64,000 nucleotides of DNA from Methyloceanibacter caenitepidi (GCF_000828475.1 NZ_AP014648.1:2057400-2121399), one strand, 5' to 3'; counted from the first letter of the stretch, positions 8,908 through 18,159 are shown. The notes: generated from the letters alone by a model not told the origin. A program made the numbers and translations.

Positions 8908-9473
8908 GACCCAAAACGATGACTCAATCTCAGAACGAAGACCTGCAACGCTCTCCGCTGACTCACAAAGTCAAGATCGCGACCATGGAGCCGGGCGTGG
9001 AGAAGACGATCGAGATTGCAGAGGACGAGCGCAGGGCGATCATGGGCCTTCTCGACCTGCTCGATCTCGATGGGCTCAGATTCGACTACCGCGTGCGCCA
9101 CGGGGCCGGGAAGCGCGTGCATGTCTCTGGCCGGCTGAAAGCCGACGTGGTGCAGACATGCGTGGTGAGCCTCGAGCCGGTCCCCGGAAGGATCGACGTA
9201 TCCGTCGAGGCCGAATTCTGGCCACAGGAGAAGATCGAAGCACTGCAGGCACGCGCGGAGGATCCCAGTCAGGCCGGCGAAATCGACTGGCCAGAGCCCA
9301 TAGAAGGAGATGCCATCGACCTCGGCCCGCTCGTCTACGAGACCCTCGCCACCGCGCTCGATCCGTATCCGAAAAAGACAGGTGCCGAGTTTGCTTGGTC
9401 GGACCCCCAACCGATGGCTGAAACGCCAAAAAACAACCCATTTGCGGTCCTCAAGGACCTCAAGAAGTCCTAG
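8904..9473 (+). CDS. DUF177 (YceD-like) protein
   Basis: This is a member of the DUF177/YceD family. In other bacteria it is encoded beside rpmF-plsX-fabH and is linked to 23S rRNA accumulation. The ATG at 8904 overlaps the preceding stop (ATGA); an in-frame ATG at 8919 is an alternative. The conserved central part RLKADVVQTCVVSLEPVP, an acidic patch and DLGPLVYETLATALDPYP are recognisable. The family's cysteine-containing turn is present with a single Cys. Position just upstream of plsX agrees with the usual context, although rpmF is absent here. Confidence 0.85.
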   Translation: MRPKTMTQSQNEDLQRSPLTHKVKIATMEPGVEKTIEIAEDERRAIMGLLDLLDLDGLRFDYRVRHGAGKRVHVSGRLKADVVQTCVVSLEPVPGRIDVSVEAEFWPQEKIEALQARAEDPSQAGEIDWPEPIEGDAIDLGPLVYETLATALDPYPKKTGAEFAWSDPQPMAETPKNNPFAVLKDLKKS

Positions 9474-9595
9474 GTTCCCCGTACAAACATAAAATCAGGT
9501 TGTCACTGACCGGCATTTACGTCTATTCGGGTTCGGTTTCCGGGGGTGCCACGGCGTATGCGCCTGGCCTTAATCTTCCAGATCGGTAGTGGAGA

Positions 9596-10639
9596 ATGGC
9601 TGCTCCAGTCACCATAGCGCTCGACGCCATGGGCGGGGACCACGGCCCTAGCGTGGTCATTCCTGCGGCGGCACTCGCCCTCGTCCGGCATCCGAACATG
9701 CGCTTCATCCTTGTGGGCGATCAGGCTCAGATCGAGGCCGAACTGCAGGGCCGCGCCGAGCTCGCATCAAAGTGCGAGATCATCCATTCGGACGTCGCCA
9801 TTGCCATGGACGCCAAACCCAGCCAGGCGCTCCGTCACGGGCGTTGGAAATCCAGCATGTGGCTCGCGATCCAGGCCGTGAGGGACGGCCAGGCGCATGC
9901 TGTCGTCTCGGCCGGCAATACCGGCGCTCTGATGGCCATGTCCAAGTTCTGCCTGAAGACGGTCAAGGGCATAGACCGGCCCGCCATCGCCGCCATTTGG
10001 CCCACCGTGGACGCGGAGTGCATCGTGCTCGATGTGGGGGCCAATGTGGGCGCCGACACGCGCCAACTGGTCGAATTCGCCCTCATGGGCGCGGCCATGG
10101 CGCGGGCGCTTCTCGGCATGGAGAAGCCGTCCATTGGGCTCCTGAATATCGGCGTGGAGGAGGTCAAAGGCGTCGAGCAGATCCGCGAGGCAGCGGCCTT
10201 CCTCAAGGCGGCGCCGCTCCCCATCCTCTACCACGGATTTATCGAAGGCAACGATATCGGCCATGGGGCCGTGGACGTCGTCGTGACCGACGGCTTCACC
10301 GGGAACATCGCCTTGAAGACCGCCGAGGGAACGGCTAAGCAGATCGCTCAATATCTGAGAGCGGCCATGGGGCAATCGTTCCTGTCCCGGCTTGGGGCGC
10401 TGCTGGCGCAGGGCGCATTCCGGGCCTTGAAAGAAAAAATGGACCCCCGGCAACTCAATGGCGGTATCTTCCTCGGCCTGAACGGAATTGTCGTGAAGAG
10501 CCATGGCGGGACCGATGAGACGGGTTTCGCGAGCGCGGTCGACCTGGCTTACGAAATGGCCTTCAGTGGCGTCGTCGAACGCCTTGGCGCCGACGTCGCG
10601 CATTTCCACGAGAAGCTCGAGCTCGACGGCGCGGCTTAA
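9596..10639 (+). CDS. plsX: Phosphate acyltransferase PlsX
   Basis: PlsX makes acyl-phosphate from acyl-ACP, the donor for PlsY in phospholipid synthesis. The 347-residue protein opens with the family signature [13 protein letters not shown]. It shows [11 protein letters not shown], the dinucleotide-like [18 protein letters not shown] and [15 protein letters not shown] in order. It is a peripheral membrane enzyme. A 122-bp spacer separates it from the DUF177 gene, and 18 bp separate it from fabH, making a plsX-fabH-ihfA transcription unit likely. Confidence 0.97.
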   Translation: MAAPVTIALDAMGGDHGPSVVIPAAALALVRHPNMRFILVGDQAQIEAELQGRAELASKCEIIHSDVAIAMDAKPSQALRHGRWKSSMWLAIQAVRDGQAHAVVSAGNTGALMAMSKFCLKTVKGIDRPAIAAIWPTVDAECIVLDVGANVGADTRQLVEFALMGAAMARALLGMEKPSIGLLNIGVEEVKGVEQIREAAAFLKAAPLPILYHGFIEGNDIGHGAVDVVVTDGFTGNIALKTAEGTAKQIAQYLRAAMGQSFLSRLGALLAQGAFRALKEKMDPRQLNGGIFLGLNGIVVKSHGGTDETGFASAVDLAYEMAFSGVVERLGADVAHFHEKLELDGAA

Positions 10640-10657
10640 GCGGGCGGAGTAGGTTAC

Positions 10658-11635
10658 TTGTCGAATTTGCGGTCAGTGGTGAGAGGTGTCGGCGGTTATC
10701 TGCCCGACCGTATTGTCACCAATGAAGACCTGACCGCGACCGTGGACACGTCCGACGAGTGGATCGTGGCCCGGACGGGCATCCGCGAGCGCCGCATCGT
10801 CGCCGATGGCGAACTCACGTCTCACATGGCGATCGAGGCCGCGAAGAGGGCGCTCGAACACGCCCAGATCGATGCCGAGGATATCGACCTGATCGTGCTT
10901 GCCACCTCAACGCCGGATCAAACCTTTCCGGCGACCGCCGTCACGGTCCAGGCGGAGCTTGGGATCACGGAGGGAGCCGCCTTCGACGTTCAGGCCGTTT
11001 GCTCGGGCTTCGTTTTCGCGCTGGCCACGGCCGACAATTACCTGAAGGGCGGCCAGTTCAAGCGGGCCCTCGTGATCGGCGCCGAAGCCTTTTCGCGCAT
11101 CCTCGATTGGGAGGACCGGTCCACGTGTGTCCTGTTCGGCGACGGGGCCGGGGCGCTCGTTATCGAAGCGCAGAAGCCCAATGGCGCGCTTCTCGAAAGA
11201 GGGGTGCTGGCGACGACCTTGCGGTCGGATGGGCGGTATCGCGACAAGCTCTACGTGGATGGCGGACCGTCCTCAACCGGAACGGTTGGTCATCTGCGCA
11301 TGGACGGACCGGAGGTCTTCCGGCACGCCGTTACCAAGATTAGCGACGTAATATTGGAAACTTTGCAAAAAGCGGAGTTGACCCCAGCCGACATTGACTG
11401 GTTCGTGCCGCACCAAGCGAACAAACGCATCTTGGACGGCGCCGCCCGAAGACTTGGTCTGGAGCGCGAACGGCTTGTCATGACCGTCGACAAGCATGCG
11501 AATACATCGGCGGCGTCCATACCACTTGCGCTCATGACGGCGTGCACGGACGGCCGCATCAAGGAAGGCGACCTGGTTCTGTTGGAGGCGATGGGCGGCG
11601 GCTTCACGTGGGGCGCCTTGCTGATCCGCTGGTAA
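10658..11635 (+). CDS. fabH: Beta-ketoacyl-ACP synthase III
   Basis: FabH condenses acetyl-CoA with malonyl-ACP to start fatty acid synthesis. The thiolase-fold triad is visible: C115 in AVCSGF, H252 in VPHQANKR and N282 in [10 protein letters not shown]. The protein has 325 residues, the usual length. The start is TTG 10658, preceded by GGCGGAG about 10 nt upstream; an in-frame TTG six bases later is a less likely alternative. The GGGFTWG near the C-terminus is also conserved. It lies between plsX and ihfA, which is standard alphaproteobacterial gene order. Confidence 0.97.
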   Translation: MSNLRSVVRGVGGYLPDRIVTNEDLTATVDTSDEWIVARTGIRERRIVADGELTSHMAIEAAKRALEHAQIDAEDIDLIVLATSTPDQTFPATAVTVQAELGITEGAAFDVQAVCSGFVFALATADNYLKGGQFKRALVIGAEAFSRILDWEDRSTCVLFGDGAGALVIEAQKPNGALLERGVLATTLRSDGRYRDKLYVDGGPSSTGTVGHLRMDGPEVFRHAVTKISDVILETLQKAELTPADIDWFVPHQANKRILDGAARRLGLERERLVMTVDKHANTSAASIPLALMTACTDGRIKEGDLVLLEAMGGGFTWGALLIRW

Positions 11636-11767
11636 GTGCTGCGAAAGCCACACCTGTCGAGATTATGACGCAAAATCAGGAATTTGATACGACGGGCAAT
11701 TGACCCGTCCTTGCCCGCTCGGCTAGCATCCTTGCTCGTCCCGCGACTTTGGGGGAGCAGTACGACG

Positions 11768-12085
11768 ATGGGCGGGAAGACATTGACACGGGCGGACCTC
11801 GCGGAAGCCGTGTTCAAAAAAGTTGGCCTTCCGAGAAATGAGTCGGCGGAAATCGTGGAGCTGGTGCTCCGCGAGATCGTGTCGAGCTTGGAGAACGGAG
11901 ACCAGGTCAAATTATCGTCCTTCGGGTCGTTCGGAATCCGCGAAAAAGGCGAGCGGATCGGCCGGAACCCGAAGACGGGCCAGGAAGTGCCCATTACGCC
12001 GCGGCGCGTGCTAGTCTTCCGGGCCAGCAACATCATGAAGCAGCGGATCAACGAGTCGTTGTCCGGGGGCAACTCCCAAGACTAG
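11768..12085 (+). CDS. ihfA: Integration host factor subunit alpha
   Basis: This DNA-bending protein of the HU/IHF family forms a heterodimer with IHF-beta, and IHF is a cofactor of many phage integrases. The start ATG 11768 gives [11 protein letters not shown] and a 105-aa protein; the longer upstream reading (from 11684) is not conserved-looking. The family core [20 protein letters not shown] with the minor-groove Pro (RNPKTG) is intact. A purine-rich GGGGGAG lies before the ATG. The merR-like gene follows after 42 bp, a pairing conserved in many proteobacteria (in enterics pheT-ihfA). Confidence 0.96.
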   Translation: MGGKTLTRADLAEAVFKKVGLPRNESAEIVELVLREIVSSLENGDQVKLSSFGSFGIREKGERIGRNPKTGQEVPITPRRVLVFRASNIMKQRINESLSGGNSQD

Positions 12086-12127
12086 GGGTCCCAAGACGAG
12101 CGCTATCGATCCGCCAGGAGGAGTGCT

Positions 12128-12577
12128 TTGGACAAGGCACCCGAGGCCTTTCGCACAATCAGCGAAGTCGCGGATGAATTGGACGTCCCTAAACACGTCT
12201 TACGGTTCTGGGAAGCCAAGTTCAGCCAACTCAAACCGATGAAGCGAGGCGGCGGCCGCCGGTACTACCGTCCGGAGGACGTGGCGCTCCTGAAGGGCAT
12301 TCGGCTGTTGCTCTATAGCGACGGTTACACCATTCGCGGCGTTCAGAAGATCCTGCGTGAGCAAGGGCCCCGCTACGTGATGGAGTATCAGGGGCTTAGC
12401 GACTCGGCCGGCACCGACGATGAAACCACGGCGAGGGATATTCCCGACGTGGCCGCCGAGGTGGTCCGAAGTGCGGTCTCGCAGGGGTTCGGCTCGAACG
12501 AGGACGATTTCACCGCGCTGATCGACGAGCTCGAGTCCTGCCGTCAGATCCTTGCGAATGCCGACCGTCAAGACTGA
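12128..12577 (+). CDS. MerR family transcriptional regulator
   Basis: The N-terminal winged-helix domain (about residues 8-78) is of the MerR type: [22 protein letters not shown], then [15 protein letters not shown]. The regulator usually found immediately downstream of ihfA in alphaproteobacteria has this form. The C-terminal 70 residues are acidic, lack metal-binding cysteines and show no known effector domain. The start is TTG 12128 with a strong AGGAGGA upstream. Its targets cannot be deduced from the window. tRNA-Pro(GGG) begins 112 bp downstream. Confidence 0.9.
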   Translation: MDKAPEAFRTISEVADELDVPKHVLRFWEAKFSQLKPMKRGGGRRYYRPEDVALLKGIRLLLYSDGYTIRGVQKILREQGPRYVMEYQGLSDSAGTDDETTARDIPDVAAEVVRSAVSQGFGSNEDDFTALIDELESCRQILANADRQD

Positions 12578-12689
12578 AGACCGAGACGGATCATCACGAC
12601 CGCAGACGAAGAATTCCCCGGCATTGGGCTGCTTTGGCTTGTCTATGATGCGCGAACCGGTATATGCAGGTCGCCCAATACCGGAATGT

Positions 12690-12767
12690 CGGAGCGTAGC
12701 GCAGCCCGGTTAGCGCACCGGTCTGGGGGACCGGGGGTCGGGAGTTCAAATCTCCCCGCTCCGACCA
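12690..12767 (+). tRNA. tRNA-Pro (anticodon GGG)
   Basis: A full cloverleaf can be folded: acceptor CGGAGCG with CGCTCCG, D-arm GCGCAGCCCGGTTAGCGC, anticodon stem CCGGT/ACCGG around loop CTGGGGG (anticodon GGG), T-arm with GTTCAAAT, discriminator A and encoded CCA. From position 12718 on, its 3' half is identical to 22580-22631, so it is the attachment site of island 1 and its present 3' half was probably supplied by the element. Confidence 0.97.
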
Positions 12768-12769
12768 CT
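12718..12769 (+). repeat. attL: 52-bp direct repeat in tRNA-Pro(GGG)
   Basis: Positions 12718-12769 equal 22580-22631 base for base. The repeat spans the anticodon arm, variable loop, T-arm, acceptor 3' strand, CCA and two further bases. Flanking bases differ (A versus T before, T versus C after). It is the left boundary of island 1. Confidence 0.95.
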
Positions 12770-12869
12770 TTCCCCCCAATTCTCAACGGGTCTCAGGACT
12801 TGGTTGTTGCCGCCATTCAGGCGCAAATGGGAACGAAAGGGCGTCATCCGGAAGGGATGAGCGCAAAAA

Positions 12870-12889
12870 CTCCCGAAATAGTCCCGAAG
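12870..12889 (+). repeat. Left arm-type repeat pair, island 1
   Basis: Two copies of TCCCGAA (12871-12877 and 12882-12888) with 11-bp spacing lie about 100 bp inside attL. They match the pair at 22501-22519. They are candidate binding sites for the integrase N-terminal arm-binding domain. This role is inferred from position and recurrence. Confidence 0.6.
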
Positions 12890-13053
12890 GATGTTCAACG
12901 GACGTTCTGCTCCCGTCGCGTTTAGACGCGTCGCGAGACGAGCGCAGTGACGCGCCTCGCGGCCCTTGCCGGGAGTGTGGGGCTCACTTTGCCGGGCGTC
13001 GCTCCCAAGGCTTCTGTTCAGCTCGATGTCGGCAATCTTGGCACAACCGCCGT

Positions 13054-13296
13054 ATGGCCCGTGGTGCGGAGATGTACGACCTCCTAATGGCCATGCGCTT
13101 CGATCGAGAGGCCGCCCGCGACGCGGGCGCTTGGTCGTTCCTCTGCCGCATGGCTTCAGAGTTTAAGCGTCTCGATCAACGCGATCGGGAAGGGCGTCGC
13201 TCGTGGGATCCGCCGGCGACGGTCAAGGCGCGCCATCCTCGATTGGCGGCGACCGTAGTCGGATTGAACGTGGCAGGGGGGCGACGCGATGTCTAA
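13054..13296 (+). CDS. Small hypothetical protein
   Basis: This 80-aa open frame ends 8 nt inside the following gene, the kind of overlap seen in compact phage modules. The first 50 residues are charged and helix-prone (YDLLMAMRFDREAARDAG), the rest is less regular. I recognise no family. It could be a short regulatory protein or the remnant of a longer gene. Support is only its overlap, orientation and reasonable composition. Confidence 0.4.
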   Translation: MARGAEMYDLLMAMRFDREAARDAGAWSFLCRMASEFKRLDQRDREGRRSWDPPATVKARHPRLAATVVGLNVAGGRRDV

Positions 13297-13819
13297 GCGT
13301 CCAACTGGACAGTCGGAGGCTCGTCGCTTGCGTTCGAGCGGCGGGGGCGAGCAATTCCACAAGGCGCGCCCTGACGAAATCCTCGCGGCTCTCGAGGTGG
13401 TGCGCGAAGCCCACAAGCTCTTCGGCAAGGCTGCGGCAGTCGAGATCTGGAGGCGCCAGGCCGTGCTTCCAACTCCCGGCAAATTCGCAGACCCGCCGCC
13501 TTCTACGCCGGCGTCGGCCACGGTTAGAGATTTCGTCGCCAAGCGGACGTCGCCCAAAGATGGGGTGCAGTTGAACGCCCAAACCTTTTACCGGGCCTAT
13601 GTCGAATGGACTGAGGCGCACGGTCATCGCCCCGTATCGCAGACGGCCTTCGGCCGCGCATTGCGATCGTTGGGGCTTCGAAAGGTGCGCAGTGGTTGCG
13701 TCTCTTACCTCGATATCAGGCTGCGAATCCCCCGGACCCCCTCGGTTAGCCGCGCACGACCTTCCGACGATCCACCAAAGAGCAACATGTCCCGGAGGGT
13801 TCGGAGGGTCGGCAAATAG
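13289..13819 (+). CDS. Stand-alone Pox_D5-like (primase C-terminal) domain protein
   Basis: The protein has 176 residues. Residues about 75-140 (RDFVAKRTSPKDGVQLNA, then YRAYVEWTEAHGHRPVSQTA, then FGRALRSLGL) resemble the C-terminal winged-helix Pox_D5 domain that follows the helicase of P4-type and many phage primase-helicases. No primase or superfamily 3 helicase motifs accompany it here. Either a larger replication gene has been lost, leaving this part, or the domain now works alone as a DNA-binding factor. The GGAGGGTT repeat cluster begins inside its 3' end. The domain call is by eye and moderate. Confidence 0.6.
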   Translation: MSKRPTGQSEARRLRSSGGGEQFHKARPDEILAALEVVREAHKLFGKAAAVEIWRRQAVLPTPGKFADPPPSTPASATVRDFVAKRTSPKDGVQLNAQTFYRAYVEWTEAHGHRPVSQTAFGRALRSLGLRKVRSGCVSYLDIRLRIPRTPSVSRARPSDDPPKSNMSRRVRRVGK

Positions 13820-14040
13820 GTGTCCGGGCCGTGGAAGCGGCTAAACGCAACGGGTTCCGGACGGTTGGAAGGTTTGGACAGTTTTCCCTTACGCGTATGC
13901 GCGCAATGGCATGAGTCATAGCGAGAGAGAGAGAAAGATTTTTCCATGTGTCTAGGAAATAACCCTCCAAACCCTCCAACCCTCCAGATTGGGGAGGTAG
14001 GTGGTTGATCTATCTTGAGAAAGAGAGGGCGGAGGGTTTT
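13794..14040 (+). repeat. Cluster of six GGAGGGTT-type repeats (iteron-like)
   Basis: Direct-orientation copies lie at 13794-13801, 13803-13810 and 14033-14040; opposite-orientation copies lie at 13961-13968, 13970-13977 and 13978-13985. Spacing inside each group is 8-9 bp. The minus strand of the middle group forms a G-run pattern that could fold as a quadruplex. The cluster follows the Pox_D5-like gene in a stretch lacking a credible gene, which suggests an origin or operator. Confidence 0.65.
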
Positions 14041-14630
14041 CGAGCTTCTTCCCCCAACTGTCCAAACCTTCCAGAAGGTGTTGGAAACCAACAGATGCAG
14101 CAAGAAGCGCCGTTGGTTGGACATCAATGTCGGCATGTCGGCGACCTCGAGGCGAAAACCGGTGCGCCAAAGGAACCGGTTTCATCCGACATCGGAGTAA
14201 GCCCTTCGATCATCCCACGGGTTTGGAAGGCGCGGGGCATTGGACAGGGTCAATCAGCGGAACTCAGGCCTCAGATCGGGGCGAAGGGCCGGGGGGTCCA
14301 AGTCTTCGGGCGGTGGGGGTGCCCTGACCGCACGGGGGGTCACGCTCACGATTTTTTTTCTGAGCCAGAGTCGTTGGATTTTTTGCGTCGAAATCAAAGA
14401 AATCAAACTTGGTCGGAACGGTGTTGCGCCGTGCCCCGGCCTTCGATGTTGACAGAATCACCGGCGCGACTCATCTTGAGGACGGCTGCTTCGGTCAGTG
14501 CGTTCGGGACGAATGCAACGACCTCCAATCGAGCCTTCGGGACGAAGGCGCGGGCGGATCACAAAAGCCATGTGATCTCAAAGGACCGCTACAAAGCCGG
14601 TCCTCCGCTGCTCGATAGGAGGAATTTGAC
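13820..14630. other. Long region without a supported gene in island 1
   Basis: Open frames here have skewed, unprotein-like composition. The first 260 bp hold the iteron-like repeats and the 18-bp inverted repeat. The remainder (14100-14600) includes a homopolymer T9 near 14351 and no motif I can name. A good ribosome-binding site AGGAGGA at 14617 belongs to the prohead protease gene. Confidence 0.6.
13866..14073. repeat. 18-bp perfect inverted repeat
   Basis: Positions 13866-13883 (TGGAAGGTTTGGACAGTT) are the exact reverse complement of 14056-14073. The arms are 172 bp apart and enclose the inverted triple of GGAGGGTT repeats, giving the region a near-symmetrical layout. Confidence 0.75.
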
Positions 14631-15320
14631 TTGAGCACCAATCACACAATCGCAGAGCGTGTCGGCACACCGATCGAGTTCAAGTTCGCGAGCACAGCCT
14701 CGTCCGGCGCACTCGATGGCTATGCAGCCGCCTTCGGCAATGTTGACTCGTATGGCGATGTCATCGAGCCGGGTGCCTTCACCAAGTCTCTCGCGCAGAT
14801 CGGCCGCGACCCTGTTCCGATGTTCTGGAGCCACAACCCATCGGAGGTCATCGGAAAGTGGGATCAGCTGTCCGAGGACGCTACTGGGCTCCGCGTGCAA
14901 GGAAAAATCACGCTCAGCAATACCGCCGCTCGAGAGATCTTCGAGCTTGTCAAGGATGGGGCAGTTAGGGGGCTCAGCATCGGCTACCGTACGAAGTCGG
15001 CGGAACGTACCAAGCGCGGCAATCGACTTCTGACCGAGATCCAATTGCTCGAAGTCAGCCTGGTCGCTTTGCCTGCCAATTCGAGCGCCAAGCTGATCTC
15101 GGTGAAGTCGGCGCAGGCGCAAGATCCCGCCATCACCGAACGAATTTGCGAAGAGATCCTGCGGGACGCTGGGTGTTCGCAAAGACTGGCCAAGGCGATT
15201 GTCGCACAGGGCCTGAAGTCGGCATTGAAGCAGCGGGATGCTGCGGATGTACCGGGCCGAATCCAGGAGGCGCTGACAGCCGGCGCACTCAACATCCGCA
15301 ACATCACAAAAGGACTTTAG
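14631..15320 (+). CDS. HK97 family prohead protease
   Basis: This serine protease cleaves capsid precursors during phage head maturation. The 229-aa protein has the family pattern: GYAAAFGNVDSYGDVIEPGAF near the start, the catalytic His in PMFWSHNPSEVIG (about residue 67), GAVRGLSIGYRT with the catalytic Ser (about residue 116), and LLEVSLVALPAN. A TTG start at 14631 follows AGGAGGA by 8 nt. The last 60 residues, after the protease fold, are helical and probably serve as linker or scaffold. It lies 4 bp before the capsid gene. Confidence 0.92.
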   Translation: MSTNHTIAERVGTPIEFKFASTASSGALDGYAAAFGNVDSYGDVIEPGAFTKSLAQIGRDPVPMFWSHNPSEVIGKWDQLSEDATGLRVQGKITLSNTAAREIFELVKDGAVRGLSIGYRTKSAERTKRGNRLLTEIQLLEVSLVALPANSSAKLISVKSAQAQDPAITERICEEILRDAGCSQRLAKAIVAQGLKSALKQRDAADVPGRIQEALTAGALNIRNITKGL

Positions 15321-15324
15321 AAAG

Positions 15325-16491
15325 ATGGACCCTGAACTGTTGGAAAAAGCGGTTGAGGACATGACGAAGGCCACATCGGAAGGCTTCGCCAAACTCACTG
15401 CAAAACTCGATGACGAACGCAAAGAGCGCGAAGCCCTTGAGGTTCGCATGCAGCGCCAGGGCTTAGGCTCAGGCCCCACTGCCACCGTCGGAAAGGATAC
15501 GATTGATCGTGCCTCCTTGGCGGATGAGCTCAAGGCGATGGACAAGTTTGCCCGTAGCGCCGGCAACGGCGATGTCAGCGAGATCAAGGCGCTCTCGGTG
15601 GGCAGCGACCCCGACGGAGGCTACTTCGTCCTTCCACAACGCAGCACGCAGATGATTACGCGGCTATTCGAGGAATCGCCGATCCGCCGACTCGCGCGTA
15701 TCGAGACTTTGGATGGCGGAGATTCATTCGAGGAAGAGATCGATCTCGATGAGGCCGGTGCGACGTGGGTTGGCGAAAATGCTTCCCGGCCGGCGACAGA
15801 CACGCCCAGGGTCGGGGTGCTCAAGGTGCCACTGTGCGAAGTTTATGCAGCACCAAAGGCCACACAGAAGCTGCTGGATACGGCGCATCGCGATGTCGGC
15901 GCCTGGCTCGATGGCAAGATCAACGACAAGTTCGCCCGTTCAGACGCTCGCGCGTTTATACTTGGCGACACGCCCCTGCAGCCGCGTGGGTTCCTGGCGC
16001 ATGATAAGAGCCTCGATGACGATTTCACGCGACCGTTCGGCACGCTCCAATACGTGAAAACGGGGCATGCCAGCAATTTCAAAACCAGCAATCCGGCGGA
16101 CCAGCTCAAGCAACTCATGTGGTCGCTGCGGGCACCCTATCGTCGAGGGGCTACTTGGCTGATGAACTCGAACACAGCGAGTGTGATCGATCAATTCAAA
16201 GACGGGCAAGGAAACTATCTCTGGCGGGACGGGGCGACCGCCGGTGCGCCGCCCTCATTGTTCGGCTACCCCGTCGAGTTCGATGAGAACATGCCGGACC
16301 TCGGGGCGAATGAGTTTCCCGTCGCGTTTGGGAACTGGATGCATGGCTACCTCATCGTCGAGCGTCCGGGTTTGAAGCTGCTGCGAGATCCCTTCACCGA
16401 CAAGCCAAACGTGATCTTGTACGCGTATCGGCGTGTCGGCGGTGACGTCGCCAATTCGGATGCGATCAAGCTGCTCAAGTGTGAGGCTTAG
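15325..16491 (+). CDS. HK97 family phage major capsid protein
   Basis: The 388-aa protein starts with a coiled-coil delta/scaffold region (about residues 1-50, rich in Glu and Lys), followed by SVGSDPDGGYFVLPQ, which marks the beginning of the HK97 fold after proteolytic cleavage. PVEFDENMPDLGANEFPVAF and the C-terminal ILYAYRRVGGDVANSDA are typical of the A and P domains. It is made as the substrate of the upstream protease. No portal or terminase gene accompanies it, which is unusual. A GC-rich hairpin follows the stop. Confidence 0.94.
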   Translation: MDPELLEKAVEDMTKATSEGFAKLTAKLDDERKEREALEVRMQRQGLGSGPTATVGKDTIDRASLADELKAMDKFARSAGNGDVSEIKALSVGSDPDGGYFVLPQRSTQMITRLFEESPIRRLARIETLDGGDSFEEEIDLDEAGATWVGENASRPATDTPRVGVLKVPLCEVYAAPKATQKLLDTAHRDVGAWLDGKINDKFARSDARAFILGDTPLQPRGFLAHDKSLDDDFTRPFGTLQYVKTGHASNFKTSNPADQLKQLMWSLRAPYRRGATWLMNSNTASVIDQFKDGQGNYLWRDGATAGAPPSLFGYPVEFDENMPDLGANEFPVAFGNWMHGYLIVERPGLKLLRDPFTDKPNVILYAYRRVGGDVANSDAIKLLKCEA

Positions 16492-16497
16492 GGCTAG

Positions 16498-16524
16498 GGC
16501 CGCCGCTTCATTGCCGCGGCGGCC
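16498..16524 (+). terminator. GC hairpin after capsid gene (possible terminator)
   Basis: A 9-bp perfect stem (16498-16506 with 16516-16524) encloses a 9-nt loop 7 bp after the capsid stop. No T-run follows, so termination is uncertain. Confidence 0.4.
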
Positions 16525-16605
16525 GGGCCATCCAAGGGGGCGGAGACAGTGGTGAGGGTCTCCGTCCCCGTCAGATGTTTCGCGATTTGTAGGCAGAGCT
16601 AGGCC

Positions 16606-16851
16606 ATGCAGAGAATAAAACCCTCGATCCCTGATCGCCCTCCGCAACGCACACACAAAGCTGGCGGTGCGGTCGAAATCATTGCTCAGCCGCATCCGTT
16701 CGAAAAACCAGTGTATGCGGACGCGGCGGAAGGGCAGTCGATCGCTGAGATGCTCACGGGGCGACCGGGCCCAGTGACTATGCCGCTTCACGTCTTGGCC
16801 GGCGATCCTAGAGGCCGTCCGCGCCGAGTTTCCGGGAGTGAGTTCGGCTGA
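16606..16851 (+). CDS. Small protein, possible fragment of a tail-tip/host-specificity protein
   Basis: The 81-aa frame includes VEIIAQPHPFEKPVYADAAE and GQSIAEML, which resembles the N-terminal ubiquitin-like part of gpJ-type tail host-specificity proteins. It stops far too early for such a protein (those exceed 800 residues). Immediately downstream, in another frame without a normal start (about 16805-17008), there is a second protein-like stretch beginning ILEAVRAEFPGV. I read the pair as remnants. The family assignment is weak. Confidence 0.3.
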   Translation: MQRIKPSIPDRPPQRTHKAGGAVEIIAQPHPFEKPVYADAAEGQSIAEMLTGRPGPVTMPLHVLAGDPRGRPRRVSGSEFG

Positions 16852-17247
16852 TGCCATCAGGCCCGACACGGACGGCGTGAGGATCATGGAGATCCAGCGT
16901 CGTATTCAAAACTCTGCGGGTCGGACAGAGGTTGCCGGGAACGTCACTCTCACCAGTGTACGCACGGATGCAATTGTCTCGCGGGTGGTGCACCGGTTGG
17001 GCGAATGACTTGGGTAGAGCGGCTGGGACGACGAGCAGAGTGGGGATCAAACGCCATGGTCAGGGCGTTAGGCATAAGGAGCATGGGCATAAACAAAACA
17101 GGAACATTCTGGTATCCTACGGTCCTGTGATGATTCTGCATTGTCCCCGCTATCCACACATCATCCACGGGAGATGTCCGATGACCCAGGGACTCGAACA
17201 GGAGTGTAGTCGTAAGTTGTGTAGCGTCACTGAGACTTTCAGAACCC
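16852..17247. other. Region with remnant coding only
   Basis: The only protein-like signal is a frame ending at TGA 17006-17008 that lacks an ATG start and is broken by a stop at 16775. From 17009 to 17247 I see no gene. This part must hold the promoter of the DprA-like gene; base composition becomes less GC-rich here. Confidence 0.5.
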
Positions 17248-18159
17248 ATGCTTAGTTTTGCACGAAAGCCAGATCCAGCTCATGCTCCGATCTCTCCCCT
17301 GAGGGAGTTGGGCGCCTATGAGGCATTGTGGCTTAGGAAGGGAGCGACCTTCAAATCCATTGCCGAGAGATTTGCGGCTGACAAGGACGCGTTACCCTCT
17401 GATTTCGTGCCGCCGAGTGAATCCGAAGAATGCACAAGTGAGGTGCTGCAAACCTTCGATGCTGCTGGCGTTGGGCGGTTCGGGGTGCGCATCCATCATG
17501 CTGGCGACTATCCCCAAAAATTGCGTGACGCCAAACACCCTGTTGAGCTTCTGTACTTCAGAGGTATTTGGGACGTTGCTGAGACCCGATGCGTAGCTGT
17601 TGTTGGGAGCCGGAAGCCGAGCGAGGAGGGCGTGCAACGGGCTCGAATGATAAGTCGGGAGCTTGTCCAGCACGGCTTTACGGTGGTTTCCGGGCTTGCG
17701 ACTGGAATTGATACTGCTGCTCACACAGCGGCGCTGGAGGCTGGAGGCCTAACCGTTGGGGTCATCGGAACACCAATTCACACGTCGTATCCGAGAGAAA
17801 ACCGACAGCTCCAGGATGAGATTGCGCGAAACTACCTGCTGATTTCACAGGTTCCAGTGCTCCGCTATCTTAGGCAAAAGCCGCCGCAAAATAGGCTCTT
17901 TTTCCCAGAGCGAAACGCCACGATGAGTGCGCTGACCGAAGCAACAATTATCGTTGAGGCGGGAGAGACGTCAGGGACGCTGACGCAAGCGCGAGCAGCC
18001 TTGTACCAGGGCCGCAAGCTGATGATTTTGGACAGCTGCTTCAACCGCCCAGAACTGACCTGGCCCGCCCGGTTCGTGGAGCAAGGCGCAATTCGTATCA
18101 AAACGCTCGATGACATCTGGCATGCCCTTGACCAAAATGCCGCGTCTACAGCGAATTGA
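17248..18159 (+). CDS. DprA-like protein of a ShosTA-type defence/toxin-antitoxin pair (ShosA-like)
   Basis: The 303-aa protein has the DprA/Smf Rossmann fold. In order it shows VAVVGSRKPSEEGVQRA, VVSGLATGIDTAAH, VGVIGTPIHTSYPRENR, FFPERNATMSAL and VEAGETSGTLTQARAA. Chromosomal DprA loads RecA in transformation and is usually longer with a C-terminal winged helix, which is absent here. A DprA-like gene overlapping a phosphoribosyltransferase-like gene is the composition of ShosTA, known from phage and satellite defence hotspots, where the DprA-like partner acts as antitoxin. Lower GC and location within island 1 indicate cargo. Function here is inferred. Confidence 0.85.
   Translation: MLSFARKPDPAHAPISPLRELGAYEALWLRKGATFKSIAERFAADKDALPSDFVPPSESEECTSEVLQTFDAAGVGRFGVRIHHAGDYPQKLRDAKHPVELLYFRGIWDVAETRCVAVVGSRKPSEEGVQRARMISRELVQHGFTVVSGLATGIDTAAHTAALEAGGLTVGVIGTPIHTSYPRENRQLQDEIARNYLLISQVPVLRYLRQKPPQNRLFFPERNATMSALTEATIIVEAGETSGTLTQARAALYQGRKLMILDSCFNRPELTWPARFVEQGAIRIKTLDDIWHALDQNAASTAN

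Noticed and set aside
14005..14634. 209-codon open frame before the prohead protease
   Set aside because: Amino acid composition and lack of any conserved pattern argue against coding; it overlaps the repeat cluster and the ribosome-binding site of the next gene.
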